Shown here: in pieces, positions 1-5,970 of the stretch | Layout: each line of letters starts with the position of its first letter | How positions within the stretch are numbered: position 1 is the first letter of the stretch | Assembly: GCA_947631895.1 (NCBI GenBank) | Contig: CANRMU010000023.1 | Location: 1-11,506 of the forward strand | Length of the DNA: 11,506 nucleotides | From: an uncultured Bacilli bacterium | GTDB taxonomy: Bacteria; Bacillota_I; Bacilli_A; RF39; UBA660 | Reading direction: 5' to 3' | Position numbers and translations under genes: made by a program | Notes under the pieces: model-generated | What the model was told of the DNA's origin: nothing | Database searches by the model: none | Seen by the model: the letters and a program-made list of their open reading frames with translations, nothing else

Positions 1-367
1 CTACTATCATAATTATCAATTTTTAAAATTAACCAAGAAGATAAAACTTCAACAATAGTATCAATAATATCATTTTTATTAACCATCAAAATTAATCTTT
101 TATAAACTTTTCCTATATCATAATATGATGGAATATTATGGTATTTTTCCATTAAATTATATTTACCATTTTTAATATGACATTTATTTATCCATTCATC
201 ACATACTTGATTAATATCTTCACAATGATAAATATCTGCTAGTTCATAAATTTTAGCAATACCATCTTTAGTTAAATAATTAATTATATCTTTTTTGGTA
301 TTAAAAGTTATCAAGCCAAACATTCAATAAAACTGCAAGTATAAAATAAATCATTTTCTTTAATCAT
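1..367 (-). pseudogene. DUF3791-like protein, frameshifted and cut by the window edge
   Basis: An ATG at 367-365 overlaps the stop codon of the DUF3990 gene (ATGATTAA). It opens with MIKENDLFYTCSFIECLA and then meets TGA (313-311) and TAA (310-308). A shift of one base restores a second frame from about 314 (possible TTG) that stays open to base 1. That frame contains IAKIYELADIYHCEDINQV and, further on, YYDIGKVYKRL and a segment ending DNYDS. As I recall them, DUF3791 proteins have the same order: an NDLFYxCS-type start, a YELADVYHCE block, then a W/YDIGKVYKRLI block. DUF3791 genes commonly sit beside DUF3990 genes, as here. I infer one gene broken by a single-base indel between codons 16 and 22. 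The function of DUF3791 is not established. A sequencing error at 303-320 would explain the break equally well. Confidence 0.72.
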
Positions 368-821
368 TTTTCACCATCTTTGCTTCTATAAATTTAATAC
401 ATTCTAAAGATTTCAAAGTACAAAAAGCAATTTGATGAGTTGGATGTTTAAATTTTGCTAATTCCCAAAAAGCTTCTCTTGTAATAACTCCATCAATTAA
501 ATCGGTAACATAATTATAAATTTGGTCATCTGCCATAGCACCAATTACAATATCATAATCATGTTTTTTTCCTAAACGACTATCTATTATAAAATCTAAC
601 CATTCTTCAGACATTAAAGTAAATTCTTTAATTTTTAAATTTTTGTTTTCATGATATTCATAAACATTTACAAAAGAAGTAGCATATTTTTTAGCCCATT
701 TAATTGCTTGTTCTTCCAAAATAGTACAATAAAATCCTACCCCAAAATCTTTAGCATATTTTGTTTTTACAATTGTTGGTTTACTGACTTTACAATAACT
801 ACCATAATAAACAATTTGCAT
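360..821 (-). CDS. DUF3990 family protein (possible ADP-ribosyltransferase-fold toxin)
   Basis: The product has 153 residues. An ATG 12 codons further upstream (857) is rejected because AGGTGAGG lies 3-4 bases before the ATG at 821-819. The N-terminus IVYYGSYCKVSKP, then DFGVGFYCTILEEQAIKWA and EEWLDFIIDSRLGKKHDYDIVIG, follows the block order I know for DUF3990, whose members usually start LYHGS. I recall this family being grouped with ADP-ribosyltransferase-like folds, where the first H/Y-G motif and the GxGFYxT strand line the NAD site; that link is family knowledge from memory, not proof of activity. The usual histidine is a tyrosine here (TAT-TAT-GGT), a one-base change from CAT. The gene overlaps the start of the broken DUF3791 gene downstream, suggesting a coupled two-gene unit, and follows the response regulator by 54 bases. 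It is soluble, with no signal peptide or membrane segment. Confidence 0.72.
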   Translation of the reverse strand: MQIVYYGSYCKVSKPTIVKTKYAKDFGVGFYCTILEEQAIKWAKKYATSFVNVYEYHENKNLKIKEFTLMSEEWLDFIIDSRLGKKHDYDIVIGAMADDQIYNYVTDLIDGVITREAFWELAKFKHPTHQIAFCTLKSLECIKFIEAKMVKND

Positions 822-848
822 AATCCTCACCTTTAAAGTAACGAAATA

Positions 849-871
849 AGTTGACAATTATTATGTCAACT
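849..871. repeat. Perfect 8-bp inverted repeat between the response regulator and DUF3990 genes
   Basis: AGTTGACA (849-856) and TGTCAACT (864-871) are exact reverse complements around a 7-base A/T spacer. The repeat lies between the stop of the response regulator gene and the ribosome site of the DUF3990 gene. There is no T-run after it on either strand, so it does not look like an intrinsic terminator. On the minus strand one arm reads TTGACA, a perfect -35 hexamer, but I see no good -10 at 16-18 bases. A protein-binding site is the simplest reading, for example an operator controlling the DUF3990 pair. The arms loosely resemble the AGTT core of LytTR boxes, but in inverted rather than direct order. 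Confidence 0.5.
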
Positions 872-875
872 AAAC

Positions 876-1586
876 TTAAACTTCCATTCTTTTTTTACGA
901 TATTTTTTAGATAATAAATCTACTTTAGTTCCATTATCTAAAACAAAATAACCATTTTTATAATTATATTCCATAATATGCTCAGTATTAGCAAGACAAC
1001 AACGATGAGTTCTAATAAATCTACTATCTAATTTTTCTAATATATCATTTAAAGTACTAATAATTTTAAATTCGATATTTTTCGTATAAATAATTAATTT
1101 TCTATCTTCTTTATCTCTCGTTATATATAAAATATTTTTTAAATAAATTTCTAAATCAACATTACGTCCATTTACTTTTAACATCTTTTTATCAAATTTT
1201 TGGGAATAAATAGTTTGTAAATCTTTTTCTAAACGATTTTCCATATCATGAAATTTTTCAATGAAATCAAAGACATCTAAGATACATCTATGAACACTTT
1301 CAAACATTTTATCATGACAAGTAACAAAGATTATTTCACTATCCCAATCATTTTCTCTTATTTTATGAGCAATATCTATTCCACTTATACTACCTTCTAA
1401 TTCAATATCCATAATATATACTTTTCTAAAAGCATCATTATTAATTACTTTTTCCAATTCTTTATTATACTTTGGAAAATATTTAACATCTAAATCAGTA
1501 TCATTAGCAAATTCTAATTTAGTAAATACTTTTTTAATTTGATCTTGAACTTTTTTCTCATCTTCGACAACAATAAATTGAACCAT
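876..1586 (-). CDS. LytTR-family (AgrA-like) response regulator
   Basis: The product has 236 residues. I chose ATG at 1586-1584: AAGGAG lies 8 bases upstream, and an in-frame GTG nine bases earlier is part of that ribosome site. Residues 4-120 form a receiver domain with the acidic pair in VVEDE (8-10), phospho-acceptor Asp60 in YIMDIEL, a Thr in IIFVTCHDK and a Lys in FDFIEKF. The last 100 residues are a LytTR DNA-binding domain, with KMLKVNGRNVDL, the KNILYITRDKEDRKLIIYT block and FIRTHRCCLANTEHI. Members of this family bind short direct repeats as dimers and control cell-surface, competence, bacteriocin or virulence genes. No sensor kinase is present in the window. The upstream neighbour is a holin-like gene and the downstream neighbour is the DUF3990 pair; its own promoter is at 1616-1645. 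Confidence 0.9.
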   Translation of the reverse strand: MVQFIVVEDEKKVQDQIKKVFTKLEFANDTDLDVKYFPKYNKELEKVINNDAFRKVYIMDIELEGSISGIDIAHKIRENDWDSEIIFVTCHDKMFESVHRCILDVFDFIEKFHDMENRLEKDLQTIYSQKFDKKMLKVNGRNVDLEIYLKNILYITRDKEDRKLIIYTKNIEFKIISTLNDILEKLDSRFIRTHRCCLANTEHIMEYNYKNGYFVLDNGTKVDLLSKKYRKKRMEV

Positions 1587-1615
1587 TATTATCACTCCTT
1601 AGTACTATCACTAAT

Positions 1616-1645
1616 TTTATATCACGATTTTTTTAAAAATGTCAA
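1616..1645 (-). promoter_or_regulatory. Promoter of the response regulator gene
   Basis: On the minus strand TTGACA (1645-1640) is followed after 18 bases by TATAAA (1621-1616), 30 bases before the ATG. The -35 matches the sigma-A consensus exactly and the -10 matches five of six bases. It lies in the gap after the holin-like gene, so the regulator can be transcribed independently of it. Confidence 0.6.
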
Positions 1646-1650
1646 ATAAA

Positions 1651-1902
1651 TTATTCTTCATTTTTAACATTAACTAAATCTGCAATTCCACCGGCACTCA
1701 TAGTAGCACTTAAACATACTACCATGGAAGTTATAAAATTAGGTTCAATTTTAAAAATAAAACAAATTAAACCACTAATAAAACCAATTAAAACATTTTG
1801 AATAGGAATATATTTATTAGGTAAAGATTCCCAAAATATCTTATTAACTGCTCCTAAAACATAAGTAATAATAGCAATTATAATTAAATATGTAATTTGC
1901 AT
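1651..1902 (-). CDS. Small holin-like membrane protein
   Basis: The product has 83 residues; AGAAGGG lies 5 bases before the ATG at 1902. Residues 1-20 form a first hydrophobic segment. Then come a polar stretch with PNKYIPIQNVLIGFISGLIC (second membrane segment), a short KIEPN turn and a third, weaker hydrophobic stretch with SATMSAGGIADLV. The PxKYIP-IxNxxxGxxxG pattern and small size fit phage holin families of the Phage_holin_5 type that I know from Bacillota prophages. Holins make pores or release endolysins during lysis. There is no endolysin or other phage gene next to it, so a stand-alone membrane role is equally possible. It lies 64 bases upstream of the LytTR regulator on the same strand. 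Confidence 0.55.
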   Translation of the reverse strand: MQITYLIIIAIITYVLGAVNKIFWESLPNKYIPIQNVLIGFISGLICFIFKIEPNFITSMVVCLSATMSAGGIADLVNVKNEE

Positions 1903-2010
1903 ATAACCCTTCTTTCTTTGATAGTTTATGTTTTTTGTAAATTCATAACAATAATAAATGACTACTAGACACTTTTTTTAAATTAAATAATTTTATTTTT
2001 ATTTTTTAAA

Positions 2011-2019
2011 TGATATAAT
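2011..2019 (+). promoter_or_regulatory. Extended -10 promoter of the small membrane protein
   Basis: TGATATAAT (2011-2019) is a perfect extended -10 element (TGnTATAAT) 28 bases before the ATG. No convincing -35 is visible in the T-rich stretch before it, which is normal for extended -10 promoters. Confidence 0.45.
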
Positions 2020-2047
2020 ACTTATATAAAATGAAAGGGGCTTAATT

Positions 2048-2209
2048 ATGGATATTGAAAATGAAAAGAAAGAAATAATTAAAGAATATGAAAGTGAAAT
2101 TACAGAAGTTAAAAAAAGAATTAAAGTTAAAGATGTAATTATTATTGTTGAAATTATTATAATTGCTGTTTTAGTTTTATCTGGTATTGCAGTTTTCATT
2201 TGGATGTAA
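2048..2209 (+). CDS. 53-residue membrane protein with charged N-terminus
   Basis: ATG at 2048 is preceded by GAAAGGGG with 7 bases of spacing; TAA is at 2207-2209. Residues 1-28 are highly charged (MDIENEKKEIIKEYESEITE and on) with the spacing of a short amphipathic or coiled helix. Residues 29-51 are a single hydrophobic segment rich in Ile and Val, ending FIWM at the stop. The charges suggest a cytoplasmic N-terminus. I do not recognise a family. The gene has its own promoter and is closed by a strong two-way terminator, which supports it being real; an open frame of similar length on the opposite strand (1999-2199) has no ribosome site. Confidence 0.65.
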   Translation: MDIENEKKEIIKEYESEITEVKKRIKVKDVIIIVEIIIIAVLVLSGIAVFIWM

Positions 2210-2239
2210 AAAAAGATTTTTTTTCACAAAATCTTTTTT
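2209..2239. terminator. Bidirectional intrinsic terminator
   Basis: A perfect 12-bp stem (2209-2220 with 2228-2239) encloses a 7-base loop. Its arms begin and end in runs of A and T, so it can work in both directions. It overlaps the stop codons of the converging 53-residue gene (plus) and 118-residue gene (minus). Confidence 0.8.
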
Positions 2240-2594
2240 ATATCCATTTAGCAATGGTTATTTTTCTAGTAGTATTAAATAAGTAATTATCAAAAATATT
2301 TAAGATGTTTTCCACAATCGCTCTTAAAACATCACCACAAGTTCTTTTTACTTTAATATTTACTATTTCATGTTTCATTTCTTTACGAAACAAATAATCT
2401 TCAGTATATTTATTTAAAACATAATCTATTTCTTTAACCATTTTAACATCATGAATATTATTTAAATCAGCTTTAAAAATAAAATCACGATAAATAGTAA
2501 TTAACTTATCAGTAATAATATCATTACCATTATATTTAAAATTAACAATATGATTAAAATTGGGACAATAATTTAAAACTTCTTTGTTACTCAT
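2238..2594 (-). CDS. Hypothetical 118-residue protein
   Basis: ATG at 2594 has GAAGAAGG about 9 bases upstream. The protein is soluble and moderately basic. The N-terminal third contains YCPNFNHIVNFKYNGNDIIT, a cluster of aromatic, Asn and His residues with one Cys. The rest looks mainly helical (FRKEMKHEIVNIKVKRTCGD, VLRAIVENILNIFDNYL). I recognise no family or catalytic motif. It is a single-gene unit: its promoter is in the divergent region shared with the VanY-type gene, and it ends on the two-way terminator. A function related to the carboxypeptidase cannot be claimed from divergence alone. Confidence 0.7.
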   Translation of the reverse strand: MSNKEVLNYCPNFNHIVNFKYNGNDIITDKLITIYRDFIFKADLNNIHDVKMVKEIDYVLNKYTEDYLFRKEMKHEIVNIKVKRTCGDVLRAIVENILNIFDNYLFNTTRKITIAKWI

Positions 2595-2622
2595 TTCTAA
2601 TACCTTCTTCTATCCTAATTAA

Positions 2623-2651
2623 ATAATACAATATTCGACAAAAAGTTGCAA
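2623..2651 (-). promoter_or_regulatory. Leftward promoter of the 118-residue gene
   Basis: On the minus strand TTGCAA (2651-2646) and TATTAT (2628-2623) are separated by 17 bases, 29 bases before the ATG. TTGCAA is its own reverse complement, so the same six bases also serve the rightward promoter. Confidence 0.45.
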
Positions 2652-2675
2652 GAAAAAATTACAAAATGCTATAAT
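2646..2675 (+). promoter_or_regulatory. Rightward promoter of the VanY-type gene
   Basis: TTGCAA (2646-2651), an 18-base spacer and a perfect TATAAT (2670-2675) stand 17 bases before the ATG, which leaves only a very short leader around the ribosome site AAGGAGG (2681-2687). Confidence 0.6.
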
Positions 2676-2692
2676 GTTTTAAGGAGGATTCT

Positions 2693-3673
2693 ATGGCTAC
2701 AGTAAAAAAGAAAAAATTAAAACTTAAAAAAAGTGCTTATATATTATTAGGAAGTATTATTATTTTTATTACAGCTTTAGTTTTTGGCTTAAAGTTTTAT
2801 AAGGAATATAAATATAAACAAACTTATGAATATAAATTAACTACAATTGGGTATACGTTAGAAGATACTAAAAAGATTCTTGATAAAGTTGGAAATGAAA
2901 CAATTAATTTTATTTTAAATAATCCTAAAAATGATTTAATTGTTGATTTTATTAATGAAAAATACTTTATTGAAGATCATTTAAATGATTATTTAGAATT
3001 TTATAAAAAACAAGATGATGAGTCTTTTACTGATATTGTTGCCATGGTTAATACGCACGCGAATAATAAATGGTATGAAGTTACTTTTGATACAGATATT
3101 AGTTTAAATGAACAAATGATTGTTAATAAGTTTTATGCTTTAAATAAGGAATATGCTCCAACCGATTTAAAGGTTATTTCTCTAGATTATTCTTATGGTA
3201 ATGAGGGCGATAATAAATTACTTTCTTATGCTTATGATGAGTTTATGAATTTGTGGCAAGCAGCCCATGATGCAGGATTTTATTTAATGGTTACTTCTAG
3301 TTATCGTAATTATGAAGAACAAGAAAGTATTTATGAAGAAAGAAAACTTGCTCAAGGGGAAAGAAAAGCTGATGAAACGGCAGCAAGACCTGGACATTCT
3401 GAACATCAAACAGGATTAGTTGTTGATATGACTAGTAAAACAGAACCAATTGAATCAGATTTTAAGGATAGTAAAACTTATAATTGGTTAAAAGAAAATG
3501 CTTATAAATATGGTTTTATTGAAAGGTATCCTGAAGATAAAACTTATATTACTGGTTATGCTCCAGAATCATGGCACTGGCGTTATGTAGGACGTGATGC
3601 TGCCAAAGTAATTCATGAAGAAAATATTACTTATGATGAGTATTACGCTTATTATATTGAATATAAAAAATAA
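2693..3673 (+). CDS. Membrane-anchored D-alanyl-D-alanine carboxypeptidase, VanY/M15 family
   Basis: The product has 326 residues, with ATG five bases after AAGGAGG. A lysine-rich N-terminus (residues 1-15) is followed by one membrane segment (about 16-34), so the catalytic part is outside the cell. Residues 35-180 are a low-similarity spacer. The M15B/VanY domain follows, with SSYRNYEEQ near residue 200, the zinc motif SEHQTGLVVD (Ser236, His238, Asp245) and ESWHWRYVG (Glu292, His295, Arg297). These supply the zinc ligands and the catalytic glutamate of the family. Such enzymes trim the terminal D-Ala from peptidoglycan stems. VanY itself is known from glycopeptide resistance, but no VanH/A/X or VanRS genes are here, so I infer ordinary cell-wall maintenance. 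All motifs are intact. Confidence 0.92.
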   Translation: MATVKKKKLKLKKSAYILLGSIIIFITALVFGLKFYKEYKYKQTYEYKLTTIGYTLEDTKKILDKVGNETINFILNNPKNDLIVDFINEKYFIEDHLNDYLEFYKKQDDESFTDIVAMVNTHANNKWYEVTFDTDISLNEQMIVNKFYALNKEYAPTDLKVISLDYSYGNEGDNKLLSYAYDEFMNLWQAAHDAGFYLMVTSSYRNYEEQESIYEERKLAQGERKADETAARPGHSEHQTGLVVDMTSKTEPIESDFKDSKTYNWLKENAYKYGFIERYPEDKTYITGYAPESWHWRYVGRDAAKVIHEENITYDEYYAYYIEYKK

Positions 3674-3698
3674 GTAGTCACTTAATAAAACTACTTAT
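3664..3698 (-). terminator. Terminator of the HAD gene, inside the end of the VanY-type gene
   Basis: A 9-bp perfect stem (3670-3678 with 3690-3698) with an 11-base loop is followed on the minus strand by six T (3670-3665). The left arm overlaps the last bases of the plus-strand peptidase gene and the right side lies in the last codons of the converging HAD gene. On the plus strand no T-run follows. Confidence 0.65.
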
Positions 3699-4163
3699 AT
3701 GAACAGTTGAAAATGATGAGTTATCCATAATATTATTTAAAACATCAACAGTATCATCAATCATTACAAAATATTTAGCATCTAAATTTTGATAATCTTT
3801 TTGAATGTTTTTAATAACATTCAATTTTTCTTTGTCATTTAAAACAGAATATACATGGTCACTTAAAATTCCATAATTTCTAAACAAAAAAGTTTTCTTT
3901 TGTTTTAATTCTTCATCATTCATAACTTTTGTAGCAACATAAACTCGCCTTAAATCTTTATTTTTCAAAAAATCTTGCATTGTTTTTAATGGTTCTACTT
4001 TTTCATAATAATCATTTTCTAAAATCATTTTTGCCCATAACTCATCATCATAACAATAGTGATTATATTCACCATATTCAATTTTAGCAAGTACTCCATC
4101 AACATCAAAAATATAAACTGTATTAGGATTTTTAAATAATTCACTAATTTTACTTTCAACCAT
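3678..4163 (-). CDS. HAD-superfamily phosphatase-like protein
   Basis: The product has 161 residues. ATG at 4163-4161 is preferred over an in-frame GTG nine bases upstream, because that GTG is part of the ribosome site (ATAGGTG, 6 bases from the ATG). Motif I is FDVDGVL with nucleophile Asp20 and general acid Asp22; motif II is probably YVATK; a Lys in LNDKEKL is the likely motif III; motif IV is VMIDDTVDVL (Asp136/Asp137). This set fits a small HAD phosphohydrolase. The insert after motif I (YGEYNHYCYDDELWAKMIL) is a small cap, and the substrate cannot be read from it. It is the last gene of a minus-strand group whose upstream members are broken, and it ends with TGA, which helps fix the genetic code. 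Confidence 0.82.
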   Translation of the reverse strand: MVESKISELFKNPNTVYIFDVDGVLAKIEYGEYNHYCYDDELWAKMILENDYYEKVEPLKTMQDFLKNKDLRRVYVATKVMNDEELKQKKTFLFRNYGILSDHVYSVLNDKEKLNVIKNIQKDYQNLDAKYFVMIDDTVDVLNNIMDNSSFSTVHISSFIK

Positions 4164-4205
4164 ACTTAACACCTATCTTTTCTTAACTCTAGTTTCTAAA
4201 ATTTT

Positions 4206-4647
4206 TTACACTTTTCTTGATATAATTTGTGTTCTATAAATTAATTCAATATTTTTCATTCTAAAATCAATAATACTTTTATTATTTATATAATCAACTA
4301 AACTCTCATAAAGAATATTATAAATTTTCAATTTTCTTTGATAATTTTTATTTTTACTTAAAAGTATACGCCCCTGTCTATCACTTTTTAACCATTTCAA
4401 TTCTAATTTTTGAATTTGTTCATTAATTTCATCAGCTTTTTTATTTAATTCATTTAAAGATAAATTTGCTATTTCATTATAACTTATAATATCTTTTCTA
4501 TTTTTAAAATATTCAACTTCTTCTTTACTTTCAAATTTTATAAAATCATCTTCATAAACAAGGAGGAATTTCAATAAAATATGGAACTGAGAAATTTGAC
4601 AAATCTTTGGCTTCTACATAACATTCATTATTATTAAATATTTTCAT
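4206..4647 (-). pseudogene. Coiled-coil hypothetical gene with a frameshift near its N-terminus
   Basis: An ATG at 4647-4645 has GGAG 8 bases upstream and opens with MKIFNNNECYVEAKD, running to FIEIPPCL before TGA. A shift of one base near 4560-4570, in the run CCTCCTTGTTT, moves into a frame that is open to the stop at 4206. That frame reads VYEDDFIKFESKEEVEYF, then a heptad-like Leu/Ile/Lys helix around NELNKKADEINEQIQKLELK, and ends RTQIISRKV. The longer frame taken alone would have to start at TTG (4574) with no ribosome site, so I read one gene of about 146 codons split by an indel. No family is recognised. The start overlaps the stop of the decayed gene upstream, so the two were probably translated together. 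Confidence 0.6.
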
Positions 4648-4906
4648 CTTTTTCACTCCAATCTTCAAAAGGATCATATCCATTTCGGTGCTTTTTCAAT
4701 TTCTGGAATTTGAAATAATTCCTAGAATTCTAATTTAAAATGATAAATTCCTTATGGTGTATTAATTCTAGCAATAAAATCTCAATTAAACATTTGGTCA
4801 TTTTCTTCATCAAAATTTTTTTAATTTCCAAGATTTTTATATTAGACAATATACAAGTATGTTTTCTAAACTGGTAAAAATCAATTTCAACGTAGTAATC
4901 TATAAC
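4634..4906 (-). pseudogene. Shattered hypothetical gene (several stops and frameshifts)
   Basis: Three frames in succession give protein-like text. IDYYVEIDFYQFRKHTC reads from 4903. FDEENDQMFN-stop-DFIARINTP-stop-GIYHFKLEF-stop-ELFQIPEIEKAPKW reads from about 4814. YDPFEDWSEKDENI and a proper TAA (4636-4634) read from 4678. The three in-frame stops are TGA (4784-4782), TAA (4754-4752) and TAG (4724-4722). Trp, Tyr and Trp codons one base away would fit the aromatic context. At least two indels are also needed. The composition (rich in W, F, Y, P, D and E, and low-frequency codons unlike random A/T sequence) is why I call it a former gene. Its end overlaps the start of the next gene. The product is not recognised. 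Confidence 0.6.
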
Positions 4907-5583
4907 TTTTTGTCAATCAATAAAATTATTTTTGATGATAATCCTCTATCACTATTTTGCAAATTATCAACTTGTATTGGACTAGGAGATGATTCAAGTC
5001 CTAAAAAAATTATTGTTCTATTCAAATCATCTATTGACATTGAATCAACTAAATCAAATTTAATTAATCCTATAAGTTGTTTATAATATGGCTCAATATT
5101 TTGTTGTTCTTTATTTAATTCTTTAGTCTTTACTAAATCCTCTAATTCTTTTAATTTTATTTTCTTTTGATAAATATCTTCAGCATTAATTTTCATCAAT
5201 TCTTGATTAGCTAATTTAATTTTATCATCTATAGATATCTTAGCATAAATATCATAGTTTAATATTTCACTAATACATTTTTCATCATTATTTAAAAGTC
5301 TATCTATTAATTTAACTAAATATGGGGGTTCATATTGATCGAAACTATATAGATAAACATCTCTAGTTTCTTCAAAATATTCTTTAATTCCAACTTTAAT
5401 TTTTTTCAAATTTCTTATAAGCTTTTTATTACTAAATGTTGGAAAATAATCACTACTAAATTCTTTATGTTCTATAAAACTACATTCATCAATAATTTTC
5501 TCTTTTAATTGTTCAATTTTTTCTTTATTAAAAGAAATTAAATATTTTTCAACAATTTCTTCATTTTTTAAAAAATAATCCAT
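4900..5583 (-). CDS. Hypothetical 227-residue helical protein
   Basis: ATG at 5583 has GAAGG about 8 bases upstream and a promoter at 5614-5643. The protein is soluble, Lys/Glu-rich and predicted mostly helical. Its visible segments are FNKEKIEQLKEKIIDECSF, YLYSFDQYEPPYLVKLIDRL, a charged helix with IKLKELEDLVKTKELNKEQQ, and IKFDLVDSMSIDDLNRTIIF near the end. No signal peptide, membrane segment or catalytic motif is seen and I do not recognise a family. It heads a group of which the next two genes downstream are broken. After its TAG, another frame continues with protein-like text (IDYYVEIDF), so a frameshift that trimmed its true C-terminus cannot be excluded. Confidence 0.7.
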   Translation of the reverse strand: MDYFLKNEEIVEKYLISFNKEKIEQLKEKIIDECSFIEHKEFSSDYFPTFSNKKLIRNLKKIKVGIKEYFEETRDVYLYSFDQYEPPYLVKLIDRLLNNDEKCISEILNYDIYAKISIDDKIKLANQELMKINAEDIYQKKIKLKELEDLVKTKELNKEQQNIEPYYKQLIGLIKFDLVDSMSIDDLNRTIIFLGLESSPSPIQVDNLQNSDRGLSSKIILLIDKKL

Positions 5584-5613
5584 ATCTAAACCTTCAATCC
5601 TTCATTAATAGAT

Positions 5614-5643
5614 ATTATATCATACCGCGAACCATGTCCGCAA
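5614..5643 (-). promoter_or_regulatory. Promoter of the 227-residue gene
   Basis: On the minus strand TTGCGG (5643-5638) and a perfect TATAAT (5619-5614) are separated by 18 bases, 31 bases before the ATG. The spacer is unusually GC-rich for this genome and carries a near-repeat (CCGCGAACC and CCGCAACC on the plus strand), which could be an operator. Confidence 0.5.
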
Positions 5644-5763
5644 CCTAATAAAAAGCTAAAATGATGGCTTATTATAGTATATACTTTATTAATTTGAAAA
5701 TTAAAGTTCAGATTTATTTCTTATTGGTGTTCTAAAAGAAGAAGTTCAACAACTTTTATTTTT

Positions 5764-5861
5764 AAAAACGATGGGTACCCAGGCGAGATGAATTCTCACA
5801 TACTATGTATGCTTACTGGCTATGCCAACACATCGTTAATCCCTCACAAGTATCCCATCTA
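5764..5861 (-). ncRNA. Candidate structured small RNA of about 98 nt
   Basis: The stretch is visibly richer in G and C than its flanks and folds well on the minus strand. The closing stem is GATGGG (5859-5854) with CCCATC (5775-5770), extended past one bulged A by TAC with GTA. An inner helix pairs 5847-5843 with 5787-5783. Two hairpins have the same ATA loop: TGGC/GCCA (5827-5817) and CATAC/GTATG (5811-5799). The closing stem is followed by TTTTT (5768-5764), and an extended -10 promoter ends 7 bases before the predicted start. A competing 7-bp pairing (AACGATG 5837-5831 with CATCGTT 5773-5767) would open the closing stem, as in a switch. I do not recognise a known RNA family (not tmRNA, SRP RNA, RNase P or a T-box). 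No open frame with a ribosome site lies inside it. Confidence 0.5.
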
Positions 5862-5868
5862 CAAATAT

Positions 5869-5877
5869 ATTATAACA
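5869..5877 (-). promoter_or_regulatory. Extended -10 promoter of the candidate small RNA
   Basis: TGTTATAAT reads on the minus strand from 5877 to 5869, matching the TGnTATAAT extended -10 element. The expected start point, about 7 bases on, falls at the first base pairs of the RNA's closing stem. A second possible promoter lies upstream (TTGTCA 5944-5939, TATAAT 5919-5914, 19-base spacer). Confidence 0.45.
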
Positions 5878-5970
5878 AAATCGTTTATTATTCATATTTT
5901 TTAATTTATACGAATTATAAAATGATGCATTAAAAATTTGACAATAATCCAATTAATTATCATTATATTT

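Noticed and set aside
311..313. TGA read as tryptophan (Mycoplasma code) to rescue the DUF3791 frame
   Set aside because: The next codon is TAA, other genes use TGG for Trp, and the HAD gene ends with TGA.
651..836. Plus-strand open frame opposite the DUF3990 gene
   Set aside because: No ribosome site, and composition typical of antisense; the minus-strand gene has family motifs.
1999..2199. Open frame of 66 codons on the minus strand
   Set aside because: It lies opposite the 53-residue gene, which has a ribosome site, an extended -10 promoter and a terminator; this frame has none and is only the Ile/Ser-rich antisense of A/T-rich DNA.
2693..3673. Glycopeptide-resistance cluster because of the VanY-type protein
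   Set aside because: No VanH, ligase, VanX or VanRS genes are adjacent; VanY-like peptidases are common cell-wall enzymes.
4859..5086. Plus-strand open frame opposite the 227-residue gene
   Set aside because: No ribosome site or promoter; the minus-strand gene has both.
5764..5861. The structured element as a riboswitch for the 227-residue gene
   Set aside because: About 180 bases and a separate good promoter (5614-5643) lie between it and that gene; an independent small RNA fits better, although read-through control is not excluded.
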